A DNA stretch of 64,000 bases from Enoplolaimus lenunculus. Taxonomy: Eukaryota > Nematoda > Enoplea > Enoplida > Thoracostomopsidae. The position numbers and the translations under genes are program-made. This document shows, piece by piece, positions 35,469-47,611 of the stretch (positions within the stretch are counted from its first letter, which is position 1; every line of letters begins with the position of its first letter). The stretch lies in contig JASANG010002509.1 in the NCBI GenBank assembly GCA_030248215.1, positions 372,001 through 436,000 on the forward strand, in the 5' to 3' direction. The notes beneath the pieces were generated by a model. That model was not told the DNA's origin, searched no databases, and saw nothing but the letters and a program-made list of their open reading frames with translations.

Positions 35469-35758
35469 TCTATTTGTCATTCTGGATTTTAGTTCACATA
35501 ATGTCAAAATAAATGTTTCTTGACAGATGCAACAAAAAAATTCAATTAAGAAATTGAAATAATTTTTTCAACTCTATATTTCATCAATTTAAGTATACTT
35601 TTATAGTGTAAAATATTTAAAAATGATACTTCTAATGAGGTCATTTTAGTATAACGCCAACTGCAAGGTATGAACAGCAAGTTTCTATTGGCTAATAAAT
35701 GGCACAGGAAGTCGCGCCCACAGTATAGGTGAACATTGACAGCTTGTTTTATTTTGTG

Positions 35759-36013
35759 CACTGTAAATTCCAATGAGTTGATTAATCAATTCAGCTAGCG
35801 AGTTGGTTATTTCTGAATTATAATTTCAGTAAACATTAAACTCACTCTCGGCTGAATTCATTCTCGCTCTCAATTGAGATGACTCTGGGTGAGTTGATTA
35901 AATAACTCACAATGAACTGAATCAACTGAAAATTCGGAGTTCTGAAAGTCCTAACTCAGACTGAGTGATTCAACTCATTCTGAGTTAAAATCAACTCACT
36001 GTAATTTACAGTG
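35759..36013. mobile_element. Palindromic CACTGTAAATT MITE in the ZP gene promoter region
   Basis: Left CACTGTAAATTCCAATGAG, right CTCACTGTAATTTACAGTG followed by TA. Ends 111 bp before the proposed start codon of the ZP gene. Confidence 0.75.
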
Positions 36014-36124
36014 TATCACAGATCCAATTCGGCCATTTTGAGTATATGGCAACCGTATAGTTTTTAGCTTGAATTAGGCATAATAAATATTAATATATGT
36101 AGCGACATAAGTTTATAATTTAGA

Positions 36125-39100
36125 ATGACGTCAGTATGGGATAAGCGTTCGTTTGGCAAGAAAATTGGATTGCTTATGGCAACATGTATGGCGGTAAGGC
36201 TTAGAACTTTACGTTCTTGTTTGTGTACAGAATATCTATTCCATTACCTAAAACACTTATACATTTAAGGTATTTTGAAAAAATTACTTAAATAAAGAAT
36301 TTTTAACACTGTTCCAAAACAAGCCTATCCGATAACCTTACATTGGCAACCTGTAATAATCAATTTTGTAACTTTTTTGCTTTGAAGTTTAAAATTTAGC
36401 TTAACCTCATTGTTAATATTTTTGTTTACTTTCTTCTGCAAAATCTTCCCCACACACAAAACTGGATAGATTAATAAAATATGCTAAAGGATTTTTGGCT
36501 TCAGAATTAATAGACTTGATTCAGCTTTTCACCAGATTTAGGCTAAGGATAGTAACAAATGGTGTGCGAGAAAAATATGTACAATGCTTTGCCTAGAACC
36601 CTTAAAACTCTTTTCAGTTTCACTGTTACTACTGCATCTACTTAACTCAAAACTTAGCAGATGTTGTGTACAATCACGAAGAACAACTATCTTGTTTCAG
36701 AACATACTCACCAGAAACCTGGACGCCCCTTAAGGGCTAAAAGATTTATGGTTACTAATGACAATTATGCCGTTGTTTTCAGGTATTATTTTGTTGTAAT
36801 GGCCAACCAAGGAACCTAGCACAGTCGGCAGAAAGCAAATTGCAGAACATCAAACACAGCAACGCTCTTAGACACGGCACTATGAACATTGCCACGCAAA
36901 ATCGTCAGCAAACGAGTCGCGAGTTATCGTTTAACCAGTCAAGTATTTATTATCTTACAAAAGTCACACATTTCCCACAACCCGGTACCTCAAAGAGGCA
37001 AGAAAATGACAACACGAACAAAACTGGCTTTGTACGCTCACAGCGCTCAAAGAACCGTCACCGGATTGGACAGCACAATGAATCACTGCGAACCAATTGG
37101 AATCAGGACTCGAAATCTTCAGCAACTGCAAAGAACACCAAATATGCAACATCGGACCTGTGTGAAGATATCAAAAACAACCCTAAATTACCACTTAGTC
37201 GTACGATCCTTCTTCGCTGTCCGCCTAGTGAAATCAACCTGGCCCAAGTTGCACCCAACCAAGCGACAAACTCAAAAGAGTCATGGCGTAAACCCGAATA
37301 TCGAACAACCAATGAGCATCGCGTAATGCAACGTTGGCGTCCAATCAAAAGTCTCCAACGGCCAGTGCCATCAGTTGATCAAATAACATCATCCGGCCAG
37401 AAGAAGTTTGCACAATCGTTAGTAACCAATAAAAAAGCAATATCTACGAAATTCAGCGCGGATCACGACCATTTTCCAGCAGTCAATCAGAGGAAATTTA
37501 GCGATCTGGAATCCCGCGGTAGCGTGTATTTCAACGAACACCTTGGCGAGTTTAAACGATTTCGATCAAAAAGCGAAATGACCCCGAAACAGTCACAAAC
37601 TCGGTTTCGAAATTTCATGGTCCCATTCGAACGCGGGCAGCTGTCGATGATGCATCAACCAATGTTGCCTCAAGCAAGAAGCCAAATGCGAACAGACAAA
37701 ATTCACCGCAAAGAGCAACAAAATAATCACACTCAGCAAATGCTGAATTCGAAATACTCGCAGGGGATTCGTTGGAAATTAAGCCGCCGGCCTGAAGAAT
37801 CTGACGCATGCCGTTCAGAATCTCAGCATAACCAAACCGTTTTCGATACTTTTATGTCAAAACATGGAACTAAGCCAAACCTGGAACGATACCAACGACC
37901 CTACGTCACGCCACAGTGGAACCACAATGAGCCAACAGGCCGCTGGACTTATGTTCAATCGCTATTGGAAAACCAAAACAATTCAAACCAGGAATATGTA
38001 ACAAAAAGCAATCAAAATAATACAAATAACAATCGAATTCGAACAGACAACTCCAACGAAATGAAGCGTAAAAATAGCGAAAACGAAAGTCAATTAGAAT
38101 TTTTAGAATCTTTTCTGAACGCTCAAAATAAAACACGCTACGGGCAACGCCCGTCACAGATTGCTGAAAAAGGTTTCACTGAACCGCCAAGTACACTGAA
38201 CAACAGCAGCGTGCATCAAATATTAACTAAAACAAACAACAGTCGGTTGAAATCCGATAACCTTCAGTCAAACAATATAGCCAGCGTTGAAACCGATTGG
38301 AGCAAAGCTCCAAAAAGCAGGCTTCGTTTCCGACCCACGTCGCCTCAAGACTGGCCAAATTTAACACGTGACGAACTCAAACAACTGGTTTTGTTTCTGA
38401 CGCGTAAAGAACTCCGAAAACAACTCGCCAATTTGGATGAACGCGAATTTCTAAACGACCTCTTACAACGCAGTAGCCCGCAACCAGAATCCTCGTATTC
38501 CCAAACCGGATACAATGGCAACAAGTACAACATCAATACGCGCAGTCGCACTACAACTCCTAAACCAGCGCTTACTAAACAATCCTATCTTGTTCCAAGA
38601 CTGAGACCTTTCAACCCTCCAGGCTACGTACCGCCACATCGATACGGAACCCATCCTACGGCATTGCCACCGTCCCAAGCACCGCCAACGTTTCAAACAC
38701 CTGACTACATCTACACGGACCCTACAATACCTCCATATATTCCGCCGCCAATCATAACCCGATCTACACCAGGTATCACTCTTACAACCATGATGTCTAC
38801 ACGCGGATTCGAACATACAACAGCTACTATAACTCCAACTTTCTATGAAATTACAACACAAAGTAGTACACCACTTAGTACACCTCAGCCTACTTCAACG
38901 TCTTCGACGAAACCAATGACGCCAGATCAAACGACCAGTGTCTTTACTGGGATCACAGATGCAATGACTCCAGAAGTTTCTGTAATAACAACAAAGTCAA
39001 CAACGCGAACACCAGCTGCAACAACAGCGAGTTCGGCAACAACATCATCTTCTATGCTAAGCACAACAACAACAACAACATCAAAAACAACACCGGCAAC

Positions 39101-39671
39101 AACAGTGTCAACAAGAAAAACAACACCAGCAATAACTACAGCAACATCATCAACATCGTCAACAACAACAACAATGAAAACAACAGCAGCCAGTACTGCA
39201 TTTACCACCAAAAGTACGATCACTATTTCATCTTCAACAACGACATCAACTCGGACAATAACGGCAACAACAACGACAACAGCCACCGCAACATCAACAA
39301 CAAAAACAACAACAACACCAACAAAAACAACAACAACACCAACAAAAACAACAACAACACCAACAAAAACAACAACTACAATAACGACGACTACAAGAAC
39401 TCCAACACCAACAACGACTGTCTCAGCTATGATAACAAAGACGTCAACGATGCTAACAACAGCAACAAAAACGACACCAAGTGCGACGATGATAACAACA
39501 CCAACTACTGCAACTGTATTTACTACTATAACAAAAAGTGCAACTCCTGATATAACAACAATCGTAACTACTAGCACAACCACTGCAACAACTACCGCAA
39601 CATCTACTGCAACTACTACCACAACATTAATAATAACAACGCTAAAAACAACAACAACAACAACCACAACC

Positions 39672-39718
<47 letters not shown>

Positions 39719-40157
39719 AAAACCGACAACAAAAACTACGACAACCACATCAACAGCAACAACCATAACGACAGCAACAAAAACGATAACACCGCCAACA
39801 ACAGCCGCAACAACTACAACATCAACAACAATTACAACAACGATACAAACAACCACAATAACAACAACAACAACAACAACAACAAGCACAGCCTCAGTAG
39901 GCCCAACTAAAATAACAACCGTACCAGTAGTTATTCATACAGCGTTCCCGCCTAATGTGACAACATCATCCACAACAGTGCCAGAAGCAACATCACCAAC
40001 CCGCCCAACAACCGAAACAGCAACCGCGACAAAACCAGGTATTGTAACAATACCTGTTAGGACACCAGAAGTGTTGCCAGGGACAACAACAACAAGTACG
40101 AAACCAGATCAGCAAGTAACAACAACAAGAAGAACAAGAACAACAACAACTACAACG

Positions 40158-40202
<45 letters not shown>

Positions 40203-43200
40203 CCTGTTACGATCGGAAAAACAACTGATGTGACGGGGATTCTACAAACCGCAAGTACTCAACGGTACACTATTACTCCGATATCATCAACGACACAGCC
40301 GTATCATAACGGATTGAAAGGTAAGACGAAATCAAATTTGTGTGCACTTCACAACAATTTCTGCAAGTTTTGTCCAAAATCCCATTTCCAGCTTCTTTAA
40401 TTTTATAATATAGATATTTAAATAAATTGTAGGCAATCCTCATGCGATGTGTCTTGACGACAGTATTATGCTCATTGCAACCGCATGGTTTCCGTTTACT
40501 GGCAAAATATTCGCCAAAGGACGTGAAAACATTGCCAGTTGCGTTCATATCGTTTCAACGCCAATTCAAATTATCAACGTCACGTTTCCGTACGAACAAT
40601 GCGGAACTAAAATTGAAAGTGAAAAGGTGAGACTTGTGTGTAGTACTGAATCCTAGTGGACTTCGCCAAATTCGCCGTGTTTTTGGTTGTTTACATTAAA
40701 TTTTACCACAGCACATACAGTTTAAGAGTCGTGTTACAACCACCGTGCCTTTAAGCCAAAACTGTCCGTCGCACTTGATGCACGGTTAATGCACGCTGGA
40801 GCGGGGCCTTAACTGGGCCTCAAATGTGCCGAACAGATATACCGCACGGCATATCCTGTTAACGAGTGATAACAACAACATTAAAACATAACCACAGCAG
40901 GTTTATTCTTTATAAAATTTTAACACACCACGTGCCAGTTTTTTTTCAAGCTCCACAGTTTTTGAGGCTAGTCAGAAACCAAAGGTTGGTCGTTCTGGGA
41001 CCGTGGTACAATTCAGTTGTAGGACGGCTTATTGTGTTTCTGATATAGAAAAGCGCACTGCTAAACTTGCTTCAAGCGTGTGGTGCACTCGGACATCGCT
41101 GTCATGCTGTGTACGTGACTCAAAATCTCGTCTCGTGCAGAACTCATGCTATTGCACTCGTTCCACATTTGTGCGTGCACTCGTTCTTTATTCACTTGCA
41201 CAGCAAGAACTGGGTCAACAAAAAAGTTTAATGCTTTTACTCTATTGCTTTCCCACGGAAAAAAGATCTATCCCTGAGCTGTATGTATATATGGGGCAAA
41301 ATCTTATTCCGAGAACTGTGAGACAGAAAGGATCAGAAACATAGTGCGGCGTGCCAGGACACTACACTGCAAAAAATGGTGAGTCAAATTGACTCTCCCC
41401 GAAATAGGCTTTTCCGGACTCAAGAAACTGAGTCAAAATTCGACTCCGCCAGAGTCAAATTTGACTCACTGAGCGACGCATTAAGTCGAATTTGACTCCG
41501 GCGGAGTCAAATAATTGACTCAGTTTGTGTAGTCCGGAAAAGCCTATTTCGGAGAGAGTCAATTTGACTCACCATTTTTTGCAGTGTATGGTTTTATATA
41601 CGTATTTAACATTGTAGTACCTTCGATCAATGTACCAAGTCGAAATTATTCTCCAATTCCACGAGTCAATAATCAATACACATACAGTACAGTCGTTCAT
41701 AGCGCGATGTACAAGTCAAAAGATCGAATACGAAACAACTGATCTAGCGCAACGAATAACTGACGGATTGGAAGAGTAATGTTATATTTTTTGGCTTTAT
41801 ATAAGAATTAGGTTCATTTTTCCGCACAGGAAACCAACTACTGCCGCAAGGAGAACACCAGTCTCCTACGGTCAGTGGTTACACCCGTCCTATTGATCGA
41901 AAGTTTATTTTTCAACTATACATTGAAATATTAATTTTACGCTAAAAAGTTTTACTGAATTCTTCTTGTTCTCACTACCAACAATCACTGGTTACTGGGT
42001 TGTTGCCGTCAAAACAGGGGGTCGGAGCAGCCACCCCCAAAAATGCGTCTGGCTTGTCGCTCGCTTTACTCATTGCTATCAGAGACAGATTTAGAAAAAA
42101 TTTAAGAGGGTTCCAAAATTATACTTTGCTATCAAAAAACGTTCATAGTTACCCACAGTGCCACTCTGTATCCGTTCCTACGCCATAGGTTTTGTGTGTT
42201 AGTATTTCTCCGGCAAACTATCACTACTACATATTGTTATTGTAATTTTATGTATTTAGGCTCAATATCAAACCCATATTCCTTGAACAACGTGCCGCAA
42301 TGCCGCAATGTTTGATGAGAATCGTTCCTGAATCGGATACAGAACAATATGGACCATTGGACAGTGATCCTATTGCGGATGCGTATATTGGACAAAAACT
42401 ACGAATTGAATGGAGTTTAATGCCAGTATCAGGTATAAATAATAATGGCCAATGTTTACTTTTATAGGGGCGTAAAACATTAAGCGTATTTCTAAGCCTA
42501 AGCCTAAGCGATGCAAAATTGTGTTCTTAAGCCTAAGCCTAAGCCTAAGCCTAAGCAAAAAAAGTAATCTAGAATCTAACCGACTCTTTTCAGGCCCGAA
42601 CCAGAAACCTGCCCCCCCCCTAATAGTAACATGGACCATAATGATTATCAATGGAAATGATATTACTTCAGCGAAACTAAACATTGGTATCAGTAGAAAA
42701 ATGGCTAAACCATTTGCCAACTGGTCAGCCGGACCGTGACCGATGCATAGAACCAAAACGGGTCTAATTTCGTAATTTTACTTTTGGTAACAAAATAATT
42801 TTTCAACGAAATGATCTTGTAAGGTACACGATTACAGGGTAATTATTGATAAAAAGCCTATGAGAGATTTGCGACAAAAAACATTGTTGTCTATCGATCA
42901 GGTTTCAAATGCAACAAACTATTTTTGGTTGTTTTCTTTGTTTCTATGTTCAGCGAATAAATACCGGTTGATTTTGATGCGCACAAAATCGCGGTGCTTT
43001 TAGCTGTTGAAATGAGACTGTTTTTAAGTTTTCGACTATCAACATCTGTGAGACCATGTCTGTAAGCAAAATTTTTTTCCGTTTAAGATGCGTACGGATT
43101 TTTGATCCGAAACTGTTCCGTGATTGACTCGTTAACTGGACGATCGTATCAAGTCATCGATAACAAAGGGTATATTTGCTAAATAGACATTGTGTTTAGT

Positions 43201-46200
43201 TTTAGACGAAGCGACTTGTGTATATCACGGATTCGCTATATGTAAATCCATAGAAGATTCATGCACTCTGATCATAAGCTATATATATATATTCGTAAAT
43301 AGGGAGTGCACTGCAAAAAATGATGAGTCAAATTGTCTCTCTTCGAAATAGGCTCTACGGGACTACACAAACTGAGTCAAATTCCACAACACCAGTCCAA
43401 TCCTAGTCACTGAGTGTCGAATTTGTCTCACCATTTTTTGTAGTGTGAGTTCAATTGATTTATATAAATTACGTCAAACAAGATGAGAGATGTTGAAATT
43501 TTTTTCGTGCATTGGAAATCAGTAAAGCAGAGACAAGAACGCGTCTCTTACAAATTTTCCCCACTCAAGTTTTGAATTAGGGTTAGGCTGAATTTAACGG
43601 TTAGGTTTTGCGAAACGGCTTTCCTAAGCCTAAACCTAATGTTTGCCTGAGCCTATACGCCTGAACCTAAGCTTAACGTTAAATGTGCGGTGGAAAGTAT
43701 ACAGAGCAGAAAAAATGTTTTCACTATGAAATCATGCGAACTAAGCATAGTTTCGACAGTGCTATAGACTGGAGTATAATTTCATTCATACATTACGTCT
43801 TCTCACTCTGGAACTTAGGCTTTAGCCTTAGGCTTCTAACTATTACACTGCAAAAAATGATGAGACAAATTGACTCCCTCTGAAATAGGCTTTTCCTGAC
43901 TACACAAACTGAGTCAAAATGCAAACTCCGCCAGAGTCAATATGACGTGAATTTGACTCAAGCGGAGTCGAATTTGACCCAGTTTGTGGAGTCTTCTAGA
44001 GCATATTTCGGAGAGAGTCAATTTGACTTACCATTTTTTGCAGTGTACATCAAGTATGCGTTTGTTGTTTTATGGATTATAATTGCAGATGTTCAAGCGA
44101 TATTAACCTTCTCGGTCATCCACATTACGATATATACCATGACCTTGCAATCGTACATTGGCATGCATTTAAAGTGCCGGACAATTCACGTCTTGCAATC
44201 AAGTGTAGCTGCCAAGTGTGTATCGATATTGAGGACCATAATGGGAACCGCGCTTGCGACAGTTTACCAACAGTAAGTGCATTTTACAGGCGATCCGTAG
44301 TTTTGCCAGCGCGTCGTTTGACCATGCGATAGATCACAGTTCAACCAGTGTCAGCTGTCAAATCAAAAGAAAGCTTAATTGTGAATACTACTTATTGTAT
44401 TGTAAATGTGACACTTGGCTTATAAAACAACGGTGTGCTTGTTATTTTGGTTACTTTCCTGGTAAAAATGAAAACTACTGGTAATAGTTTCAATTGCCAG
44501 TTTAGAAGGCAACCAACAAAACACACCCGAAATCTACAACCGTTTGCTTTGTGGTTGAATGGGAACAAACCCTACCGTAGTGTAGTGGCTCGAAAACGAC
44601 TCTTGGGACCAAATAAAGTTAAGTTCGAAACTATAAAGCGTACTTAAGTTTTGAAAGTACCTGCCAAAATGAGCCGGATGCGACCTCTGGTTGAAAGTAC
44701 CCTGATATATACACCTCAGTCCTGCCCAAAAGAGTGAATGACATAAGATATGGGTGTTAGGTCCAACTAAAGCAAAAGCCGGCGGAGGGCGGCTTAAAAA
44801 TTTAGAACAGTCCGTAACCGAACAACATGGGGGTACCTTCTGTACAGGCCAAATAAATATCAACCCCCCTCTTATTCTGCTTACTACAATACGCATTGAA
44901 ATTAATTTATATATAATGAATATGCCAGGCATAATATATACGGGTGCAACCGGAATTCCGGTTCCGGCATTTTTTCACCTTCCGGTTCCGGTAAATTGTA
45001 ATTCCGGTTGCACCCTGATATAGTATATAGACAAATAAATATATTTTGTAAGTATATACATATATATATACATACTGTGAGCTGAACTAAAAACCGTTTT
45101 TTGTGCCATTTTAGCCTCCATTTTGTCCACAATTTCAAAAAGTTAACTTGTCACAAAACAGTCTATACTTCAAATTCCAACGCGATATTATTGATTCAGC
45201 TGCGGCCGCTGCAGCACAATCAGGTGATTCGACTGCGGTTGAAAACTCGGATTCAATGAACGTTGCAACTGCGATTCAAGTGTTCGATGAAAAAGACCAA
45301 ATTCCTCCACACGCGTTGAATGAACTGAAACGTAAGCAGAACACCGAAATTTGAATCTGTATTCACGGCATTTTAAACTGGACAAGTGTTTACAAGTTAG
45401 AATATTTAAAAATTTTAAAATGTATTCGGCGAAATATTTCTTCATCTCATCGGCAATTGTTAACGGCCGTCGTCGTAGTGAACGACATTATATTCATTTA
45501 ATCCGTATGATTTAGCAGGTTTTGACGCTACACATAACGCTCCGCGCTTACTTGAATGGGCCAATGTAGAGAACAGGGACGGAACAGTATTATAAGCATA
45601 TTCCTAAGCTTAAGCCTAAGTGTAAGAATGAGCATATTCCTGCGTGTAAACATAAGCCTAAGCCAAGCCAAAAAAATAGTCTAAAGCTTAAGCTCAGGTA
45701 CTCTATTGCAGTACCACAGAAAAACGTTCCACCCTTGATCTTTACATGGACCTTTGAATGCAACACTAAATCAAATTCGTACAAAATAAATGCAACAAAA
45801 TCAACAACCAATCATCGTTTCCAAAATACTTCAGATTTCACACTTCTGCAGGTGAATATTTGTTACTCGTGTCGTACTGAAACGATTTTTTTCTGTCAAT
45901 TTACAATTAATTAACACCAATTACACACAAAAAAAGTATTTCTGAATTTATTCAGAAAAGTGTTTTCTGTGGCAAATCTGAAAAGTTTTGCTGATATTTA
46001 AGACAATTTTTCTAAAAATAACTGGAAAACGTTAACTTTCAGACTTTATTTCAAAACGTTTTTTGAAAACATTTCTGTTATAACAGAAATACTTTTCAAG
46101 TGCACCTTGCTAATCATATTTTTCAAATGTAAGAAATTTTTTCTTAAATATCACAAATATTCTTTTGAGTGTACTTTCAGGAACCGCTGCACGACACGTC

Positions 46201-47019
46201 ATTACCCAAAAACCACCGATAGGAACATTTTGTATGACGCAATTTAGTTTCTCAATCTTTGTCACCATCGACGTCTTCCTGTTTACAGTATCAGCCGCGC
46301 TTTGTATAGCGATTTATTTTCTTCGCCATTCGTGTCGAAAACGTGGATACGCATCTTACCATCCCGCGAAAGCTCGAGGAACATCACCCGTGTACGGCGA
46401 AGGGGCATACTTTGAACTCACTGATACGCAGTTGTCTTCGGAAACAACGTGTAATTCCTCACACACAGACATCAATGCATCAACCCAAGACGGAACCATC
46501 AATTGCCAACCTGACATATCACCACAAACACGGCTAAGGACTGATAACGCCCGGACAAGCCGAAAACCTTGTCTTACAGTCCGCACAAACGGCGTTTCAA
46601 TGCTAGAACTGTCGTGTCCAAACGTCTACGAACCGGACATGCAGCTTAAGTCGGAACCGGTACTAACTTCGTGTCCTGCCAGGTCAGTAAATTCGAAACC
46701 ACCCAGCGCAGTAAAACAGCGCAAAGTTAGAGCTAAACGAACGCACACCGGTAGTATACTGCAAAATAACAGCGAAATCAAAATCCGAATGGCACTGAAC
46801 AACGGAAGTCGTTATCCTCTGAGACGGATCCAATCTGACTTGGGTCACAAGACGATACAAAAACCACCACGGAACTGCAGTTCTCTATTGTCGACTCTGA
46901 CAGATAACAGGTGTGATCAACGAGGACTAACCGTCTACCGCGTAACTGGAAACGGTCATCAGCGTAAGCTTGGAGGAAAACGAATAACACGAACGCCAAG
47001 AATTTTTGCTGTTTCTTGA
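36125..47019 (+). CDS. Large mucin-like ZP-domain transmembrane protein (cuticlin-like)
   Basis: Secretory type I membrane protein, probably a matrix or cuticle component that polymerises through its ZP domain. Nine exons join in phase to 1778 codons: 36,125-36,193; 36,783-40,320; 40,433-40,626; 41,830-41,870; 42,260-42,432; 43,088-43,169; 44,089-44,272; 45,115-45,331; 46,181-47,019. A signal peptide KKIGLLMATCMAVLFCCNG spans the exon 1/2 junction. About 650 residues of polar Asn/Gln/Arg-rich sequence follow, then about 480 residues mostly Thr with (ACA)n codons, expected to be heavily O-glycosylated. ZP-N starts at CLDDSIMLIATAWFPFTG; ZP-C includes AYGFLIRNCSVID, KGCSSDINLLG and HAFKVPDNSRLAIKC. 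A dibasic KR lies before the membrane helix (FSIFVTIDVFLFTVSAALCI), then a basic cytoplasmic tail of about 230 residues. The short exons 4 and 6 rest on phase and family fit. The start exon is an inference. Confidence 0.88.
39060..40200 (+). repeat. Coding (ACA)n/(ACN)n microsatellites of the Thr-rich domain
   Basis: Long uninterrupted ACA runs at about 39,645-39,718 and 40,138-40,200, with a CCAACAAAAACAACAACAA repeat near 39,310-39,370. All are in the Thr reading frame. Such tracts tend to change length between individuals. The antisense Val-rich frame is a by-product. Confidence 0.85.
41365..41586. mobile_element. Palindromic TA-flanked GACTC MITE in ZP gene intron 3
   Basis: Left CACTGCAAAAAATGGTGAGTC, right GACTCACCATTTTTTGCAGTG, near-perfect inverted copies with TA at both edges. 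One of the least decayed members. Confidence 0.85.
42452..42650. mobile_element. GGCCAATGT-type element with CCTAAG array, ZP gene intron 5
   Basis: Left GGCCAATGTTTACTTTTATA then GGGGCG; right CCTAATAGTAACATGGACC. Four perfect CCTAAG repeats at about 42,530-42,556. It begins about 17 bp after the donor of exon 5. Confidence 0.65.
43309..43445. mobile_element. Shortened GACTC MITE, ZP gene intron 6
   Basis: Left CACTGCAAAAAATGATGAGTC, right CTCACCATTTTTTGTAGTG. Internal part of one arm missing. Confidence 0.65.
43565..43680. repeat. Degenerate CCTAAG/TTAGGC words in both orientations
   Basis: GGGTTAGGCTGAATTT and CGGTTAGGTTTTGCG are followed by CCTAAGCCTAAACCTAATG, a loose inverted arrangement around 43,610. 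Confidence 0.5.
43846..44045. mobile_element. Palindromic TA-flanked GACTC MITE, 43 bp before a ZP exon
   Basis: Left CACTGCAAAAAATGATGAGAC, right ACTTACCATTTTTTGCAGTG, TA at both edges. The ZP-C exon starts at 44,089. Confidence 0.75.
44640..44900. mobile_element. Decayed CTGTAGTGACCC-family MITE, ZP gene intron 7
   Basis: Contains AACATGGGGGTACCTTCTG and ACAGTCCGTAACCGAA, shared with the 31.3-kb copy, and ends near TTCTGCTTACTACAATA. The left terminus was not found. Confidence 0.5.
44941..45017. mobile_element. 77-bp hAT-like MITE, nearly perfect palindrome, ZP gene intron 7
   Basis: GGGTGCAACCGGAATTCCGG at the left and CCGGTTGCACCCTG at the right. Structurally the twin of the 78-bp copy at 10,860. 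Flanks are TATATA-rich, so the duplication cannot be read. Confidence 0.75.
45557..45755. mobile_element. GGCCAATGT-type element with CCTAAG array, ZP gene intron 8
   Basis: Left GGCCAATGTAGAGAACAGGG, right TGATCTTTACATGGACC. Interior CATATTCCTAAGCTTAAGCC matches the 30.4-kb copy and, inverted, the 0.15-kb copy. Flanks CTTGAATG and TTTGAATG agree at 7 of 8. Confidence 0.7.
45923..46174. mobile_element. AT-rich inverted-repeat MITE ending at the last ZP splice acceptor
   Basis: Left ACACACAAAAAAAGTATTTC, right complement ACACTCAAAAGAATATTTG. The right end lies 6 bp before the AG at 46,180 that opens the final exon. Confidence 0.5.
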
Positions 47020-47611
47020 ACACTAAAAATCGAACTACTTACCAAAAACGTGACAGAAATGAATATGTTTCACCGGATGGTTTCGGATATCAACAAACAT
47101 CTGGCCACATCGGTCGCATACGCCGTTTGATAGCTGTTAACAAGAGATTGGTGTGCGTCCTGAGCGGAACATTGGCCAACTAGCAAACAGGAAAAACTAT
47201 ATAATTTGACATTTACAGAAGTTCTGCTTATGCTCATCATACACCTTTTAAAAATTTTGGACCAGTGTTGGAATTCGATGAAGCCCAAGTATACAACTCA
47301 GCCATAAGTTGGACACCACGGGTAGCGTACGAAGTATTAACTATGACCGGATTTTGATGCAATTTTATACATATAGTATATGGCAAATTATGCTAATATC
47401 TCTTGGAAATTGTCTGACTGAATGTTTCAGAATAGACAACCAAACGTATTCGTAACAAGTATTGCAACATAAGACATGCTATATTCATGCCGTACCAATT
47501 TTTATTTAGGCAGCACCTTACTTAATATTCTGTATGCCCAACGCGTGTTCGCTAATTTGGTGAACGTAACCAATCCGAAAACTTTACGTTCGTTTTATCT
47601 ATATCATGACC

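Larger units (their letters stand above)
29076..36124. other. Intergenic region between RHEB and the ZP gene
   Basis: No exon chain found. 29.5-30.4, 31.4-32.1, 33.1-33.5 and 34.7-35.3 kb show no gene or recognised family apart from a TATATACATATATACA microsatellite at about 34,860-34,895. The other parts are the MITEs listed here. Confidence 0.55.

Noticed and set aside
38927-39889. Long minus-strand open frame of almost pure valine
   Set aside because: It is the antisense of the (ACA)n Thr-rich exon of the ZP gene; low complexity and no start context.
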